Below the pieces are notes generated by a model. The model saw nothing but the letters and a program-made list of their open reading frames with translations. It searched no databases and was not told the origin of the DNA. A program made the translations under genes and the position numbers. This document shows positions 11,721-24,837 of a stretch of 64,000 bases of DNA, piece after piece. Each line of letters begins with the position of its first letter. Positions within the stretch are counted from its first letter, which is position 1. Where the stretch lies: positions 36,345,859 to 36,409,858 of the forward strand of contig NW_023998414.1 of NCBI RefSeq assembly GCF_014805625.2. The letters are read 5' to 3'. The stretch comes from Glossina fuscipes (taxonomy: Eukaryota; Arthropoda; Insecta; Diptera; Glossinidae).

Positions 11721-14700
11721 ATGCCCGCTGTTGAGAATGGTAAGAAAAATATAAAAATTGTGAAAAAAAGTAAATATCCATAATTACGATTAACCTTAAG
11801 TGAGGTTAATTGCTATAATACTTTTAGTGTCTGCTATATAAAATATTCATTTTTTTTATTTTTTCAAGGAGCAGTGGGTTATGAAGATGAGTTACGAAAA
11901 GACAAGTCTCAAAACCAAGAGCCGCTAATCCCATCTTTAGAAGAAAAGACATTAAAAAGTCGCCATCGCAGTCGATCGGTATCACCAGGAAATGTTTCAG
12001 CTGAGCTCCGTCACAGTAAATCTCGATCTAGATCCGGTTCACGTTCTTCCGAAGGCGAACCGCCATCGCCACATGCAGAGAAAGAAAAACAAAGATTCCG
12101 ATCGCGTTCTAGATCAGTGTCGCTTGATAGTGATGGGAGAATAAAAGAGCGCAATGAAAGTCCACGATCGGATTCTAGATCACCATCCCGCAGCTCTAAC
12201 ATATCGTCTGAGAAACCGGGACTGTCAAAGGAAACGAAGCTGCCGTCGAGGTCAAGATCGCGGAGTTCATCTCGATCAAGTTCAGAAAGCTCTAGAGGAC
12301 AGCGCGAATTATCGAAATCACGATCTAGATCGCGATCACACAGTTCAAATGCTAGATCAATTTCACCAAATGTCTTAACGAATCAACAGGAAAAAACCAA
12401 TTCACGCAGCCTCAACGACGAACCATATACCCCCATTTTGTCTACAAAAGAGAAATCTGATTCGGTTAATATATCACTTGACGAAGATGCAGGATTAAAA
12501 GCCCGCCGTCGCAGTCGTAGTCCTAGTCAGTGTTCTCTGGGATTTAATAAGGACGACGAACCAAAACGGAAAAGCCGCAGTCGCAGCAAGGAACACACAC
12601 GTGGCACCCCGAGATCGCGGAGCTGTAGTAAGTCTCCCTCGGGCATCCCATCTCCCAGCGGAAAGACGCCGAATGATAGTGTCGCACGCAGTCGTTCCGG
12701 TTCAAGACGGTCCCGCAGTGGCTCTAAACGGAACAACTCCCGTAGTCGCTCCCGATCAATATCTCCACTTTCTAGACCTGCTTCAAGACATCGCTCTCGT
12801 TCTTACTCAAAGTCTGCATCCCGTTCAAGATCGCGAAGCAGTCGTAATCGTTCACGTAGTGGATCAAAACACTCGCGTAGCGCTTCTAAGCTATCAAGAA
12901 GCTCCAGGCGCTCATATAGTGGCTCTAGACATTCACGTAGCGGTTCTGAACGATCAAGAAGTGGTTCAAGGCGCTCGTATAGTGGATCAAGCGATTCAAG
13001 ACACTCGAGAAGCGGTTCAAGGCGCTCAAGGAGTGGTTCAAGACGCTCACGGAGCGGTTCAAGACGCTCAAGGAGCGGTTCGAGGCGTTCAAGAAGCGGT
13101 TCAAAACGCTCACGGAGTGGTTCAAGACGCTCAAGGAGCGGTTCGAGGCGTTCAAGAAGCGGTTCAAGACGCTCACGGAGTGGTTCAAGACGCTCAAGGA
13201 GCGGTTCGAGGCGTTCAAGAAGCGGTTCGAGGCGTTCAAGAAGCGGTTCAAGACGTTCAAGGAGCGGTTCAAGACGCTCAAAGAGCGGCTCAAGACACTC
13301 AAGAAGCGGCTCTCGACGATCACGAGCTAGTGGTAGTGCTTCACGATCTCGTTCACGAAATAGTTCTCGCAAATCAAGATCAAGATCAGTGCGTTCACAT
13401 TCTAAATCAGCTGACAGTCGTTCGGGATCCTTAGCTCGATCAGGCTCTCGACGCTCAAGGTCGCATTCCCGCAGTCGTTCTAAATCACACCATAGCTCAA
13501 TATCACCAACGTCTAAAGGCCAAAAAGGTCATAAACGTAACATTTTAAGCGACTCTGAGGGTGAGACATGTCTGCAAATTATTTGCAAGAATTCGTATTG
13601 CTTAAATTATTATTTTATATATAGGTGAAGATGGACCGTCATCAGCACAAAAGAAACGACCGAAAATAACTGATACCGATAACGAAGATGAGGCTGATAA
13701 AAGTGAACATGAAATTGTGGAAGAAGGCGGAGCTCAAGCGGCTAGTAAGAACATCGGTGATAGCTCAGATGATGAAAATCTACCTATAGATAATGATAGA
13801 GAGTAAGAATCCGAATTAGAATAGAAGAACAATGAAAGTTTAATTTAAATTTATTCAAATCTAGACCTGATAACTTCATTTCGGACTTCGATGCCATGTT
13901 ACTGCGTAAAAAAGAAGAGAAACGTATAAGAAGACGTAAACGTGATATTGATTTAATTAACGATAATGACGATCTTATCGATCAACTAATAATGAATATG
14001 AAAAACGCCTCAGATGAGGATCGTCAATTGAACGTGGAAGGAAAGCCAGCCACAAAAAAAATCTCTATGCTCAAACAAGTTATGTCCCAACTAATTAAAA
14101 AGGATTTGCAATTGGCTTTTCTCGAACATAATATATTGAACGTTTTGACCGATTGGTTGGCGCCATTGCCTAATAAGAGTCTACCTTGCCTACAGATTAG
14201 AGAAAGCATCTTAAAACTTTTATCAGATGTAAGTTTACAATTTAAGTTAAGAGTAAACAATCCGATATTTTATAATTTAACAAATTTCGCTAAATTAAAC
14301 GTAACCTTTCTCACAGTTTCCTACTATAGAAAAGAGTTATCTTAAACAATCGGGCATTGGAAAAGCTGTTATGTATTTATATAAACACCCTAAAGAAACC
14401 AAACAGAATCGTGATCGCGCAGGTCGTCTCATATCAGAATGGGCTCGACCCATATTTAACCTGAGCTGCGATTTTAAAGCGCTTACAAAGGAAGAACGCC
14501 AAGAGCGCGATATGCGCCAAGTGCCAAAGTCGCGTCGCAAGAGTCCTGAACCAGAACCGTCGACATCGAAAAAGAAAAGAGGACTCAATTCTGCTTTCGG
14601 CAACACAGAAGAGAAACCTTTACGTCCTGGCGATCCAGGTTGGGTGGCACGAGCCCGCGTCCCTCGGCCATCAAACAAAGATTATCTGATAAGACCGAAA

Positions 14701-14850
14701 TCGAAGATAGATGGCGAAGTTTCCACAACTAACAAACGTAAACCGAATCGATATGAGAAGCATATGAAAAAGTTCCTCGACGCTAAACGTTTGAAATCAT
14801 CACGCAGAGCTGTAGAAATATCGATTGAGGGTCGTAAAATGGCCTTGTAA
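11721..14850 (+). CDS. IWS1: Transcription elongation factor IWS1
   Basis: IWS1 partners Spt6 and elongating RNA polymerase II and links elongation to mRNA processing in the nucleus. Exons: 11721-11739, 11869-13560, 13625-13802, 13865-14228 and 14317-14850; all phases agree and give 928 residues. The second exon encodes a very long Arg-Ser region ending in about 15 SGSRRSR-type heptads. Next come an acidic segment and a basic stretch starting near [18 protein letters not shown]. The conserved TFIIS N-terminal-like (TND) domain follows, with [19 protein letters not shown] at the end of exon 4 and [20 protein letters not shown] across exon 5. The C-terminal tail is basic. The gene is convergent with dynactin 4, with only 193 bp between stop codons, so the 3' UTRs may overlap. 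The symbol is the family name; the Drosophila ortholog is, as I recall, CG9915. Confidence 0.95.
13009..13323 (+). repeat. 21-bp coding minisatellite in IWS1
   Basis: About 15 consecutive 21-bp units encode SGSRRSR with scattered Lys or His replacements. Neighbouring units often share the same silent variants (for example cggagc/aggagc, ttcaag/ttcgag alternating in pairs), which is the pattern left by recent multi-unit duplication. Length polymorphism is likely. Confidence 0.9.
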
Positions 14851-15043
14851 AAAATGTGAACTTTATCAGAATAGTTATTGTGCCCCTCTTAAAGAAGATT
14901 TTTAACAATTTCTTAATAGATATTTAATTAGTCTTTATTTTAAGCTTTTGTTTTGCGTAAATTGCTTGCGCTATTTGAACAAATATAGTAAGCTAACTAA
15001 TTAAACATTGCGTCGTTGATTAGATATTGATTAAGTATAGAAA

Positions 15044-16925
15044 TCATTTTGAAATTTGGCCGACTTTGATATAAACTCGGCAGTTTAGATCGTGAGTTGT
15101 CGGTTCCTTTTTATCTGGAGTAATTGTAACTGTGTTAACATATGTATATAACATGTTAAAGCCTAAATAGACCTCATCGAAATCCTTTAAATCCGAGTGA
15201 GGTATAAAATTCAAGCGCAATAGGACTTTATTCGCCTTACGCCAAACAATGAACCTGTAATTCAAATTATTTCTTTTATTGCCCTAGAATATCGTCATGC
15301 TATTATATCACTTACTTAGGTTCCTCCGTTTGCGTTTGTGTTTCTTCATCAAATTCTTTAGAGTCATCACGTAAATTTAACGTAAAGGCTTTATCAAGAG
15401 GTAACAATTTACTGTTCACAACTTGTTTAACGGCACGCGGCTCTTCATAGATAAACGAGTGACGAATTAAAGAGGTGCCGCTAAGACTCGAAGGACCAGT
15501 TAAACTAGACGAACCTGTTAAAGATTTTAATGAATCCATAGCATTACTAGCTGAGAGTGAAGTATCTTTAATACTGCAAAGCCGTTTAAAATCTTCAGTC
15601 ACTTTGCTTGATTGGTTATCCGCCAGTGAGGGCAAGTCGACTATTTTAATAACCATGTCATGCATGGTAGGATTGCTTAACTTTAATATAACTGCATTCA
15701 ATTGTCCCGGTTGCAAAATTTGCTCACATTTAACTAAAAGGACATCAGGAACATGATAACTGGCAAACAATTGTATGCGATATTTAATCGATGTGGGATG
15801 GTATTCTGGTTTAATAACATTGTGTTCACACTGACGGCAACGTAAAGAACGTTTAATCCACATACAACGGCGTTGCGGATATAATTTACTAATGTCAAAT
15901 GGCTGCTCTGATGGCTGATTATGACGTTGCTTTATACTAGTAACTAAAATTAATTTATAAATTTGAAAGAATAATTCAGTAAAAAATCGTATACACCTAC
16001 TGTTATGCAAGTTAATATTTTCCGTAAAAATTGCATCAGATAATTCACCTACATCATCATATTGTTTCGATGCTGCTATATTAACAGGTTTGGCTTTTTG
16101 TGTATTTTTATCGGACCAGCCCATTTGTCGACGTATAATAGACACTGTCAGGCCGGTGCGATCAGTTAAACTTGGAAATTTATGCGACCTGGGAGCTTTG
16201 CGTCTCAAATATTCCTGTTTTTCTTGTTTATCTTGCTGTACGACAGCTTGATAGTATTCAGACAGAGCATTAAATCTGGTCTGATAAGCGCATTCATTTT
16301 CAGGCCACGCCCCAGTTGCTTTCAATTAAACACAATATCAGTTTAGAAGAATATAACGTGTAAATCTTAAGAATTGGCCTACCTACTACTTGATCGGGTA
16401 TGCCCACATCACGTGAAGTCCAACGACAAGCTAAACAAGATAAATAGTACATTTTCTTAGTAATCACTTTCGACGACTCTCCTTTTGCACTATCGCTATC
16501 GCCTTCCTCCAGTTTCCTTTACAAAGATAACAACAATTAAATAAAAGAAAAACACAACAATATTCCTGCATACTTTGGTACGATAACACTAGTAGCTCTC
16601 GGTGAGAGGGTATTTTGACAGCATGGGCAATCAAAACAACTAGCGCAACAATTCTTCTTATGCCTCACCTCTGAAGAGGGTATGTTTTCCAGGCAATTTG
16701 AGCAAAAATGTGAATCTACCTGAAACATTCAAACGATACATATGTTAGCATAAAGCGTAGTCCTAATATAGTTTGCTTAGTCACAATTTCTCTTACCTCG
16801 TGACATACACAAAAACCACACCTTAGATTAGGACAGTGGCGACAAAAGAATAATCTACTAATAGGATTTAATATACCGCACGAACAGGCATATTTAACCA
16901 CGGAATCTTGCATAAAATTTGCCAT
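15044..16925 (-). CDS. DCTN4: Dynactin subunit 4 (p62)
   Basis: A pointed-end subunit of dynactin, the cytoplasmic dynein activator. Exons: 16797-16925, 16574-16719, 16383-16516, 16001-16318, 15316-15943 and 15044-15254; the phases fit throughout and give 521 residues. The first two exons carry the family's zinc-binding cysteine array (CSCG, CRHC, CGFC, CSNC, CCASC, CPCC). The third contains another C..C pair before a [11 protein letters not shown] segment typical of p62. The fifth exon has [20 protein letters not shown] followed by [10 protein letters not shown], a strongly conserved block. For exon 4 I chose the donor a|gtaggt at 16001, because the alternative two bases on gives a stop after splicing. 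It is divergent from the gene at 18680 and convergent with IWS1. Confidence 0.93.
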
Positions 16926-18679
16926 TTAACTTTTTTTTCGTTTTGTTATTCTCTAAATCGATTGTCTAAACAAAATCTCGAAAATTTCGTTTCTACAACG
17001 ACATTAAATAGAGAGAATTACTTGAATAATTAATTTCTCTCGTTTCAATTTTTAGTTCTTACACGTTTTGTTTCCATTGATTTCACGAATCTTTACACTA
17101 TTTTATTATCGTCTCATTTGCACAGTTAGCTAGATTCAATATTCGAGTTTCGACTTTTTGCCATATGTTAAGTGGTGCAAAAAACGCTCTCTCAATGCTG
17201 TCAAATTAGCTGTAAACAAAATAACTCAGTATGGGTTAATACTGATTGCTTAGAGTTGCATTTATAAAAGAAAACAACTGAACCAAACTAAAAAATTTTA
17301 AATGGCCTGAGTGGTATGATTATGAGTTAATTTACATAAATACATAATTTTACGTGTACATATATAAATTATTTTGTTCGTAAAGTTTGGAACAACGTGA
17401 ACATTTCGATTTCCTTGATCAAGTCAAATTATTTTTATGACTGTGTCGACATATCGCTAGAGGCCTCTCAATTGACGCGAATAAGCGAGGGAATAAGAAG
17501 CGGCGTATCTTCTTCACTTTGAAATCGAGTTGTATTAAAATAAGAGATATAAAAAATAAATCAGCTTTAAGATATCTTGTGAAAATTGTAAAGTTAGCCC
17601 TTCCTCATATAATACAAAACTAGAATTGCTTTGCAATTCATGTTAAAACATTATACATTCTTTACAGGTTAATGTATAAATATGTATAAGTACTATATAA
17701 AATGGGAATAAAAAAAAAATATTAAAATTCAAAGTTTTCCTAAGAAATGATAATACGAAATTATAGGAATTGTATGAAGTTGCATTACTTCGTTTCATCT
17801 TTTCAAAATAATTTTACATAATTTTATTATTATTTCCATTTGCATGAGTTTATTATTGATTGTTTTCTTCCACTTCTTTTTAAGTATTCAATAAATCAGC
17901 AGATGATGATTTGCCGGATTGAAATAAGAAAGACTTGTTATTAACACGAAGAGCTTTGCATGAGCCTTAATCAAGTAGTTTACTGATTGTATCATTGTAA
18001 ATAAACAAACGTTAAAGTTACGCCTTATTTTCACCTTAAATTTTGAATGACGAAATCCATACATAAATGACGACTAAATGGCTTTCAATGTACGCCCTCC
18101 AAATGAGAGTTAGTTAACTAAGAGATACGTAATCAGTGACCTAATTTGACAGCTTATAGAGAGAGTTCTCCTCGTACCTGTTTTACAAATGCAATCTTCT
18201 TAACACCATACATAATCATTGTGTACGTATTTCGCTTTAAATAGAACAATCTGACGCATAAGTGCGTTAAGAAGTGAATTGATATGAAGATTGTCTTAAA
18301 CTGATAACGTCTCATTTTACCGCCAAGTTGAAAATATACGGCTTTAAGCGTGGTCCAAAACGCTTTAGTTACCAATTTTGAAGAAATTTTGAAGAAATAA
18401 TAATTTTATGTTATTATTGAGTGCAGAAATTTTGCAAACTTTCGCTAATATACGCATATGATCGCCGAAATTCAAATTGAATATTCCTTATGGCAAGACC
18501 CGTTAAATTTTTGTTTACCTTTTTCCCAGTATTTATGTCAGGTAAGAGAAATCAAAATCATCAACTTTACAAGAATGTTACATTAAAAGCCGGTTTATCA
18601 AAAGAACGAAAGAACAAGAATTTCATTAAAAAAAAAATTTATTTCAACTTTATTCTTCTTTGAAAAGATTGCAGACAAA
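16926..18679. other. 1.75 kb divergent intergenic region
   Basis: This lies between the start codons of dynactin 4 (minus) and the unrecognised gene (plus). It must contain both promoters, but I see no clear core-promoter motif. A gattgcag acceptor-like site just before the ATG at 18680 hints at a 5' UTR intron. No coding signal. Confidence 0.5.
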
Positions 18680-21325
18680 ATGTGTGATAAAAACTGTGAG
18701 AATTTAATAGATTTGAGCTTAGAAGATGAAAAGGGAAATTCAGAGACTCAAAGACTTGTTATTGTTGAGAAGGACGTAGTTGCTGAAGTCAAAGATACCA
18801 AGAATCCTTTTGATGTGGTTTTCGCTTCACCACTATCATTTGAAGACGGCCGTCTTGGAAACGATCCATTTGATGATATATTAAGGCAAGCAGACGAACG
18901 AAATGATCCTTTTGAAATGCTGGAAAGAGAAGCTCGTCTTAAAGCTAAGCAGTTAATTAAACATCCACCAGTTGAGGGTAATTTAGTATTTTTGGATAAT
19001 ATGTATAGTAAAGTTGATCCTCCGATTAATTCGGAAATAGAAAGTCCTTCAATGGCCTTAAGTGAAATATTGTTTCCTGAGAATGTTGCCTGCGGTTCAT
19101 CGAGTGTAGATAGTGATTCAGCAACCGGAAGTAGCGCAGAGACATCAGAAAACACTAAATTGAAGAAAACATCAGAGTACCGAAAAAGATTATTGAAATC
19201 AACTTTATCAAAGGCCATGTGCAATTCTCCTGTTACTAAGAAATTATCTCTAGATGAACAAGAATTGTTAGGCACACCTACATCTTTTAATTTATCAAAG
19301 TCTTCACAATTTGGCGAACCATTACTTTCCGCGGAATCACCTTTAAAATTAATTGACGATGATATCATTTCTGACGAGCCAGGGAAACGCATGAACGCTG
19401 AACAATTGTTTGAAGCTGATTTGGAAATGCTGAAAATACCCATACTGGATGAATTGCCATCTTTAGAGAAAGAAAATGTGGATAAGATTGATGATCTTAT
19501 CGACACAGATATGGTCAATGCTAAAGGATTCAATGGTTTGCCCGACTTGGAGGCGATTAAAGAAAAACTGAAAATTAAACGCGGAGAAAACGTGGCTTGT
19601 CAACAAAATATAAACTCTCTAATTTTTGATCTGAAATCCTTAATAATAAACGAAGGCGTAACAGACGAGGACAAAAAACGAAAAGCTGCCGATATTCTAG
19701 AAACTTTAAGTTCAGCATTATCGCATTCTCATGAAACAGAAGAGCACAAAGACTCTACAGGAATTGTTGAACCTATAATCTCACCCATGCAACGACAAGG
19801 AACCTTTGACATAGAACTACAAAAAAACAGTGAGAAAGATGAGCAACCATTAATTAACGAAATGCATGACTCTATGGTTAGTTGTTCAGCTACATATAAC
19901 GAAGAAACAAAAGAGGGGCGAGCTGCCTTAAAATTGCCAGAAATTGCGCCACTCTCTCCACCACCTTTGCCTAAAGCTGCATCTACATCAACTCAGTTAT
20001 CTAAACAAAATGATATAAACGTTAACGACGTCGTAGAACAAATTAGCAAACTTTTGGAACAAAGCAACAACGAAGCAAACTTACAAAATAATCACAATCC
20101 CACTTTTATATTGGTCATGAATACACCTCGTGCCCAAAAAGTTGATTCAGCTTCGTCAGAGGGCGCCTCCTTTCGCGATCTTTCACCCGATTGTGTTGTA
20201 AATAGCAATGGTCCTCGCAGAAGAGCTCAATCATTATCTTTAAGTGATCAGGTAAAAATTGTAAAATTACCTTTAAAATCGCGTACACCAGATTCTAAGC
20301 AATCGGGAGAGCTAGCACCTGTTAATACAACACCTCCTATAAAAGATGAAGAGCTTAAGGGTGTTAAAACGCCTGCCCGGATAATGAGACGTAACTCGTT
20401 TTCGAGTAATACTTCTCGTACAACTGATACAGCTTTTTTAAGACCTATACCTAGGTACATTATACTTTATACGCATAACGTTACCTATTTTAAATAAATG
20501 AACTTGTTTTTCTTTACAGATCTGATGGCAAATCTAATAATTATGTACGCAGAACTCAACCCCTCGAAACTCATCCGGAAAGCATACAACAGCAACAACA
20601 ACCTATTGTCAAACCAATTCTAATATCGAAGCATTCAATGCCCAAATTTAAACCAGTATTACGAAAAAGATCGAAATCAAACGCAGAATCCATAATGAAA
20701 TCTTCAGCACCTCTCAAGGCCACTTTACCGGTAAAAAAAATAGCACCGTTGACAAAACCTAATATAATAATAACGCCCGATCAATCAATAAAATCGCAAA
20801 TGAGTCAGTCCTCGTTGCGTGCAAACGGCAGCGTGCATCTAACACCAAAACCAATGGGAGCTTCCGTGAGCAGTATCGGACATCCGAAGGCTTCGTCAAC
20901 ACCGACTGTCTTGGTATCACCAATAAAACGTAATGCCAGTGCCACTAAAGTCCGAAATACCCGTCTATCAATTATACCTAATTCTAAAAGTTCAACTTTA
21001 TCAATAAATTCTGATATGACTGCCTTAAGAAGACGTACTATATCTGAGTTTAAAGCAAAATCTCCTCATAAACCTAAAGTAAGCGGCGCTTCATCCTCAT
21101 CTTCTCGACCTTCGATGGGGGCTCCACGTTTACCTATAGTCAAGCCGATTAATAAAACAACATCTACCGGAACAATTTCTAAAACGGTAATTTCCGATCA
21201 TGACTTTTTCAAAAGTGTAAAATGCATACTAATTTTCCCCTACATTTTTTTAGACTAATCGTGCTGGTTCGAGAGCATCTGTGTCTGGTGCTTTGTCTCG
21301 TAATAAAGAGAACAAGCGTCCTTAA
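18680..21325 (+). CDS. Serine-rich, largely disordered protein, unrecognised
   Basis: Three exons, 18680-20454, 20520-21216 and 21254-21325, join cleanly (phase 2, then phase 0) to 847 residues. I do not recognise a family. The N-terminal quarter is acidic, with repeated NPFD/DPF elements (KNPFDVVF, GNDPFDDIL, NDPFEMLE) that resemble endocytic-adaptor or EH/AP2 ligand motifs. The middle has short helical acidic stretches and Ser/Pro clusters (APLSPPPLP). After about residue 570 the protein becomes basic and Ser/Pro/Thr-rich, with many SP and TP sites, and it ends RNKENKRP, a textbook KEN-box sequence. This composition suits a phosphorylated, cell-cycle-degraded scaffold or microtubule-associated protein, but that is inference only. 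The last intron uses the donor at 21217 (agt|gtaaaa) because it preserves the frame. Confidence 0.85.
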
Positions 21326-24300
21326 ATATACATATATATAAATATAAAAAATTATTATTATTTTTTTTTTCTTTCATATATTTATTCTTAATTTGCAAAA
21401 TTACAAAACTTTTTAATACATTTCTAGTTCTTTAATAAAACGAATAAAAGCAAAGTTTAGAATTCAAAAAGAAAATTTTATAATCATAAACTAAGAAAAT
21501 TATATTCGACTTTGGACGAATGTGGTCATCGGCATTTTATTATTTAATATACGATCGCGAAGTACACTGCATCTTATTTTCATTCCCAGATAGTGTTAAA
21601 TTAATGCAACGTTTGCAAAGCGAAGATTATATGTAAAACTCGTTCAAAATTTTTGCACACTACACTACACTACACTACATTACCTGTTTGCGCGGATTTA
21701 TGCAATCCCCAGAATTATCGTTTATTACATTGATCAATTCCGAATCGCTTTCTAACTTGGTTTCTGAATCGATTTATAGTTGTCTGTCCGTCTATATGGC
21801 TTGTTTTCTTGTATTCAACCTACAGGTCGCAATTTTAATGCCATTTCGTACATTGACTCGTTTTGAACTCGTAAGAACGAAGGCTACAGACCACAGTTTC
21901 GACCATTTGCCATAAAATGCCTCATTTTGAAAAGTGGATACGTGAATGCCTATGCGACGGTACGGTAAGGTACGTAATGATGGGCCGTTGTTCATTATAG
22001 TATTTTTATTTGTTCTTTGTTGTCGTTGTGAGGAGGCGTTCGAAATCAAGGCATCGATTGTCTTATAAATATCAAGAAGAAAAAGAATTCACCAATTTTG
22101 CATTGAATGGAACGGAACGGCTCTAGCAAATATTTGCGTCAAATTTTGGATCAACATTTGCAATTATTTTTAAATGGGATTTCCTACTTATATATATATA
22201 ATTCCATGGTTTGTATTTTGCTCTTGATATATAAATTGATTTACAAGTGAAATGCATGCTTTGCTTTGCGTATTAGAATTATATATAATATCCGTTTAAT
22301 AAACATTGGGTGTGCATTGTAAGTATTTGGATTACACGATGACTCAATTTTTTTATATACCAGGGTACAGGGTATATTAAATTTTTGTATGACTTGACGT
22401 AGAACTTGAGATAGCCCCAACTTTTTATCATACCGATTGATTCAGAATTACTTTCCGAGTCGATTCAAGCAAGTCTGCTCGTCTCACTTTCTTTTATGCA
22501 ACCTACAGGTTGCGAGTTTTAAGATAATTTGATGAAATTTAATGCACTCATGTACGTTGGTCCAAGGTCGAACTTTGTTGGATATGCTTAGGATCGGATC
22601 ACTTTTTCGACCACATCTCATTATGTGAATAACTAACTGTACAGCATTGCAGGGTTTTTAATGGTGGGCCATGACTCTCTATAGTGTTGTTGCTCGTTTA
22701 GATTTATTAACGTATATATTATCCAGTGGATATATAAGCTTATCATCGTCGATGCAAAATTGAACCTAATCTAAAAACAGTTAGTTATTTAAGAAAACGA
22801 GTTTTTCTTTTAAATATATAAACTTGAGACAAAGAAGTTTATAATGAATGACAGATTAACGTATATGTTATTCGTTATATTACATATTGTTAGCTGCCAT
22901 TTAACAATTCTTTCGGCGAATCTTAATCAATTTCTTGATCTTTGAATCACCATCGTCATCCTTAGATTTTTTAAAAATGGTTGAACTCTTAAGTTTTCAA
23001 CTTTCGGATTTTTCCATTAAAGGGTTTCATACACATTTCCACTTAATTAGCTCAATTGTTCCATATATTTTTCCATAGGTAAATGGTGTAATAATAGATT
23101 AATAAGGGATCGAGAGCACGCATATCTTGGGTAGTGTCCAATATGGGTCCTACCTAAATGGCGGGTCTTAAAAAGAGAAGAAAACAGATGATAGGCAGTT
23201 GAATATAATCTATTTATTGTTGGTAATTATGTAAGGATCGATGAAATAATCCGAATCAATCGTTACACAAAATCACGATTCAGTATCACAAAAATGATTG
23301 GGTTGCTTGTGTAGCTCGCTTCAGTTTAGCCAAAAAAGTGACAATTTGACCGACGCGTATAAAATAAAGTAAGAATATTCTTGTGGCTTTTTACATAAGA
23401 GGGTATTCAGAAAAAGAACGCCAACCGAATTCAATTTTTCATAATAATTGAGAAATACTGTTACTCAGCGTCTTTTGTGGAGAAATTTTGAAAATTGCAA
23501 CTTTTCCCCATATACCGCCTTTCCAATATAAGGTGTATATGACACTTTAGTAGGGGAGTAGTCGACAAACTGGGCCGGTCCGAACCATTTTGAATAGCTT
23601 TCTTTCTTGAATCAAAGAAGGCCAGTCTACCAAATTTCATTAAAATATTTCAAAATTGCCGACCTGTAGGTTGAAGTCAAAAATGAATGGAGGGAAAACG
23701 ATCCTGAACTAATCGGTGTAATAATAAGTGAGTCTATCTATTAAGCCTTTCCGGATGTTACAAGTGATGTAGAGCATAATAAAGTAAACAAATTCAGTTT
23801 TATGCAAAAATTGCTATGACCTCTAATAGCGGAGGTAAAAACGTGGATAAATAGAAACGATTAATTATTGCTTTATTCACATTAGATTGCCGGACGTTTG
23901 GCATATTGTATTTGACTCAAACATCAAAATGGAAGATTGAAAAGAAAATAAAAGTTTATTTTAAATCAACTTTATTCAAAATGGTTTTCACACATATGTG
24001 CATGTATGTATGTGTTTCTAAAATAAAATTTCCGCAGACTCTTTCATTACATTTAGCGCAGACGGCAGAGCGCAGGGAAGAAACTAGTACACGAAAACTT
24101 TTTTACACGGTTTTTTTATTCGATTTAAAAAAAAAAACACGGTTTACCAATAAGGAAAAAATACACGAATTTATACATGAATTTTCTGCTCTAGCGCGAA
24201 TCCAACAAAATAAAATTTTTGATTTTAATGCTAATTTTTCGACTTTGTTAATAACTTAGTGGCCTGCTAAGAGGAGTATCCGAATTTTAAGATCGAATTT

Positions 24301-24837
24301 TTTGATGATGATCTTTTACTACAGCCCGTAATAAACGTGCACGGTTATTATTAAGTGGCGGTGAATAGTTGCGAAATTGATTTTTATTACCAATTTGAAA
24401 GCATACTTTTAAGTGTTATGTATGGTTGCTTTTTTTGCACGACATTTTGTCAAAATATTCGAAATTTTTTCATATTTTATTCGATCTTTTTGAAGTTGTG
24501 ATATACATTCCCAAATTTACTATATATCGCATATATATTTGCACACGATATTTTTTTACACGGTTTTCCAAACAATGCATCTATCGTGTAAAAAAAGAAT
24601 TAAGTGCACTTGTATGCATTTTATTATGTATATTATATAAAATTTTTTCAAATATATCCCAATAAAATCGTAAATGAATCAAATTGACTCGTTACGGCAA
24701 TCTGGTGTTAATCACAAAGTTGCCAAATTATTTGCAAAGACTTATAAGTTATTGATATATAAAAGTGGCATTCACTGTCATATTAACGAGAAGCTAACGA
24801 GAAGACAATTTAGTAGTATAATATACCGTTATAAACA
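21326..24837. other. 3.5 kb intergenic region, repeat-rich
   Basis: No gene. Parts at about 21690-21910, 22360-22640 and 23500-23800 belong to dispersed anonymous repeats that recur in the window. About 24050-24610 is AT-rich with several ttacacggttt motifs. The rogdi promoter should lie at the right end. Confidence 0.5.
22360..22640 (+). repeat. Dispersed repeat, 'GGATCGGATCAC' family
   Basis: It starts near a ccagggtacagggtatat motif and contains ccgattgattcagaatta, an aacctacaggttgc palindrome-like stretch, a ggtccaaggtcgaac box and ggatcggatcactttttcga. The same ordered boxes occur near 385-500, 38530-38690, 56455-56640 and 60000-60180, with decay. Confidence 0.7.

Noticed and set aside
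12601..13434. Long alternative frames on both strands across the IWS1 RS region
   Set aside because: They are shadows of the 21-bp repeat, whose period is a multiple of three and so stays open in several frames. The conserved IWS1 exons fix the true frame.
18748..19533. 261-codon minus-strand open frame opposite the unrecognised gene
   Set aside because: The plus-strand frame is longer, splices cleanly and has consistent composition. The minus frame has no splice sites and no motifs.
24050..24610. 117-codon and 79-codon frames in an AT-rich stretch with repeated ttacacggttt
   Set aside because: There is no start or splice context, and the composition follows the low-complexity DNA. They could be a repeat but not a gene.
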